From assembly GCA_002005505.1 (NCBI GenBank), contig KV908380.1, positions 526,536-536,535 of the forward strand: 10,000 bases of DNA, given 5' to 3'. The DNA is from Botryococcus braunii. Lineage: Eukaryota; Chlorophyta; Trebouxiophyceae. Below, one piece after another: positions 8,137 through 10,000 of the stretch. The translations under genes and the position numbers were made by a program. Positions within the stretch are counted from its first letter, which is position 1, and each line of letters starts with the position of its first letter. The notes beneath the pieces were generated by a model that did not search any database, was not told the origin of the DNA, and saw only the letters and a program-made list of their open reading frames with translations.

Positions 8137-8178
8137 TGGGCTAGCTAGCCCAAAGGGTGGAAGCTTGCGATGCAAGCT
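8137..8178. repeat. Palindrome pair: TGGGCTAG/CTAGCCCA and AGCTTGC-GAT-GCAAGCT
   Basis: A perfect 16-bp palindrome at 8137-8152 is followed within 10 bp by a 7-bp hairpin with a 3-nt loop (8162-8178). The two together could fold as adjacent hairpins. Such structures often mark small inverted-repeat elements, but no flanking duplication was found. Confidence 0.7.
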
Positions 8179-8569
8179 ATTGGTAACAACGCGCTTGCCC
8201 GTCTTAAGGGTATAGTTCTTGATTGCAAACGACATTAGGGTAATGATTTCTTCCATTCCTCCCAGAGGTAATAAAATTTGCATGCATCACACGCGCGTGC
8301 CACCACAAGCCTCACGTATGGCACCCTTACATGGCTGACATTTGATATCTAGAAGAACAATACTTACATCCATGTTGTACTTTTCAAGAACATAAAAGTT
8401 ACACAGTGGTGTTGGGATCCGGAAGCTTGCTTCAGGCTACTTGCCGACAGAACCTGTACACCGTTGTACGGTACTGTCACACCAACCTAGAGCAAACTGT
8501 CGAAGAAAAACAGGTGTGGATGGAAATGAAGAGATTTCCCTGCTGTTCGCTGCTTGATTCCCTAATTGT

Positions 8570-8606
8570 ACTACGACTTCAGATACGTATCACTACGACT
8601 CCAGAT
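8570..8606. repeat. 15-bp direct repeat, period 22
   Basis: ACTACGACTTCAGAT at 8570-8584 recurs at 8592-8606 with one substitution. It is noncoding. Confidence 0.75.
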
Positions 8607-8709
8607 GCAACTTGAGCACAATATTGGAATCCCCCTGGGTGGGAATATTCCAGTACATCAGTCATTAATTACTAGATGTTCCATCTTTGCAAATAATATT
8701 GGCAGGAAG

Positions 8710-8712
<3 letters not shown>

Positions 8713-8782
<70 letters not shown>
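8713..8782. repeat. (AC)35 microsatellite
   Basis: Seventy uninterrupted bases of AC are followed directly by GTGTGTGGGTGTGT and ACACACA. The tract is thus bordered by its own complement and can fold back. It is intergenic, between the two paralogues. Confidence 0.98.
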
Positions 8783-8785
<3 letters not shown>

Positions 8786-9060
8786 TGTGGGTGTGTACAC
8801 ACAATCCCTCACAATCCGAAAATGACGTGAAAACTACATGTATACATCGGGCCTAGCTGCCCGGCTGTGGCATGCAGCTTCTAGCGCTAGCACTTGCTGC
8901 CCGCCAAAGACCTTGGCATCATGCTGTAGATATCTGTGAATGGACGATGCACAGATCTTTTAAAACAGGCAGACAAAGTAGCACACGCTTCGAAGTTCAA
9001 AACCATGGCGCATGCCAATTCCAACGCCATTTTTAAAAAGTCCCACTCGCAAAGAATATT

Positions 9061-9088
9061 CCAGGCCCCGTATTAATACGGGGTCTGG
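9061..9088. repeat. 28-bp near-perfect palindrome without spacer
   Basis: CCAGGCCCCGTATT is followed immediately by AATACGGGGTCTGG. The 14-bp arms are complementary except for one position, which would be a G-U pair in RNA. The central 18 bp are perfect. Confidence 0.9.
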
Positions 9089-9384
9089 TAGGAAATTTGT
9101 GTTGCAGTAAAACAATCTTCCCTCTTAGCTGGAGGCGGTAGAGCCTGTAGATCTCTCAGACACAGATGATATGCATATGCATGGTGAATGAGATGCATGT
9201 CACTCGCCACCCACATACTTCGCTCCAGTGCTTATCAAAACATCAATAGATTAGCATAAAAGGCAGGCGCAGACTCTTTGCTTATCTGCAACCTGGGGCA
9301 TCGCCACGTATGAAAATCATGATAGCTAGTAGTTCCTTCATGAGTACTTTCATGCTTGACTGATACTAAGATAAAAGTGAAGAC

Positions 9385-9406
9385 TATCGCACAAATTTGT
9401 GCGATA
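9385..9406. repeat. 22-bp perfect palindrome
   Basis: TATCGCACAAA is followed directly by its reverse complement TTTGTGCGATA with no spacer. It lies about 390 bp from the stop codon of the edge gene, in its probable 3' flank. Confidence 0.9.
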
Positions 9407-9796
9407 TTTAAACTAGATGTCGTACCAATAAAAGTTTGTACTGACAACTATTATGTACTGTTTGCTTTACTACTGTCGGACAAATCACTTTTTATATTCC
9501 CATTACTGCAGTGTGGCTAACATCTACAAACACAGCGAGAACATTGTGAAGCTTGACCACATAAGTAAACTATGATGCCTGTTTAGCAACACAGTCAGGA
9601 GGGAATACATCACTCCCTTGCTCATGCTTGGAAGACTTCAGGGCTTCTGTGTGTCCCATGAGGGAGTAGTTCTTTCAGGGCGCGTCCTTCTAGGAGGCTT
9701 GCTCGCCACGTTGGTTAACTAGTAAGCAGCCCGTGGGACCATTATACATCCCAGTCGCGTCTCCATATGGGTGCTGGACAAGCTCGGCGCATTTCC

Positions 9797-10000
9797 TCAG
9801 GCAAGGGCGGCTGCTGGAGGAGCCACGCGGAGAGCCACCTCCTTACGAGAAACAATGATGTCGTGGATGAAGGAGGCGGGGAAGGAAAATCGGGGGGCGG
9901 AAAATAGGGCCGGCAGCTCGTACGCGGAGTCAGGGAAGACCGGGTACACCACTTGTGCGTCCGGCGCGACAGCAATTTTCTTCTCGGGGGTGTCAAGCGT
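9797..10000 (-). CDS. Second root-cap-like gene, 3' end of last exon (partial at window edge)
   Basis: Read on the minus strand from the window edge, the frame encodes 67 residues from TLDTPEKK to PPAAALA, then TGA at 9799-9797. It aligns without a gap to residues 269-335 of the inner gene. 45 of 67 positions are identical, including the unbroken blocks YPVFPDSAYELP and FPASFIHDII. Third positions are GC-rich (46 of 67, against 26 of 67 in the inner gene). The gene lies upstream of the inner gene in the same orientation, so the pair is a tandem duplication. Upstream exons lie outside the window. Confidence 0.88.
   Translation of the reverse strand, partial: TLDTPEKKIAVAPDAQVVYPVFPDSAYELPALFSAPRFSFPASFIHDIIVSRKEVALRVAPPAAALA

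Larger units (their letters stand above)
6740..9796. other. Intergenic spacer between the two tandem genes, no gene supported
   Basis: No open frame here looks like a protein I know, and none shows signal peptides, splice-linked exons or family motifs. The 6.9-7.8 kb part is more GC-rich and could be an old element or an unrecognised noncoding transcript. From 8.1 kb on the spacer contains palindromes, an (AC)n microsatellite and a diverged short repeat pair. The 3' untranslated region of the edge gene must occupy part of 9400-9796. Confidence 0.5.

Noticed and set aside
8062..8283. 73-codon minus-strand frame
   Set aside because: It runs through the palindrome-rich repeat and shows no recognisable protein features.
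9427..9432. AATAAA on the plus strand as a polyadenylation signal
   Set aside because: No plus-strand gene ends upstream of it, and both supported genes are on the minus strand.
9742..9996. 84-codon minus-strand frame at the right edge
   Set aside because: It overlaps the paralogue's last exon in a different frame. The frame in 9797-10000 is the one that aligns to the inner gene.
1..10000. CRISPR array, tRNA, rRNA or bacterial operon
   Set aside because: No regularly spaced repeats with unique spacers, no cloverleaf and no rRNA-like sequence were seen. The introns and microsatellites mark this as eukaryotic DNA.

Overview
This window is nuclear DNA from a eukaryote. It has a split gene with GT-AG introns, long microsatellites, low gene density and no operons or ribosome-binding sites. 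The only recognisable protein resembles the plant 'root cap' / LEA-related secreted family (Pfam Root_cap, with a von Willebrand D-like N-terminal half). I therefore suggest a streptophyte: a land plant or charophyte alga, perhaps a non-seed plant. The species cannot be named from the sequence.

Layout. (1) 1-1233: flank downstream of the main gene, with a 34-bp tandem duplication and a purine-rich stretch but no gene I can support. (2) 1234-6344, minus strand: one complete gene that I assembled by hand as eight coding exons with seven introns. Every exon joins in frame to give 335 residues. In order these are a signal peptide, an Asn/Gly-rich linker partly encoded by a 27-nt microexon, a GDPL...FDG...FHG vWD-like core, a GVIGDTY root-cap motif and a conserved C-terminal tail. 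The protein has no cysteine. Introns 1, 2, 4 and 5 are phase 1 with GTAAGT or GTGAGT donors. Introns 3, 6 and 7 are phase 0 with weaker donors. (3) 6345-about 6740: 5' leader and presumed promoter, with two short upstream ORFs, one overlapping the start codon, and an inverted repeat with ACGT-core elements. (4) About 6740-9796: intergenic DNA with no supported gene, containing a (CG)n tract, a 70-nt (AC)n microsatellite and several strong palindromes. (5) 9797-10000, minus strand: the 3' part of the last exon of a second gene of the same family. Its 67 visible residues align without gaps to the end of the first gene (45/67 identical by hand count).

The two genes form a head-to-tail tandem array transcribed leftward, about 3.5 kb apart. 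Their last exons differ strongly in third-position GC (about 39% in the inner copy, 69% in the edge copy). Most other open frames are antisense or chance frames.
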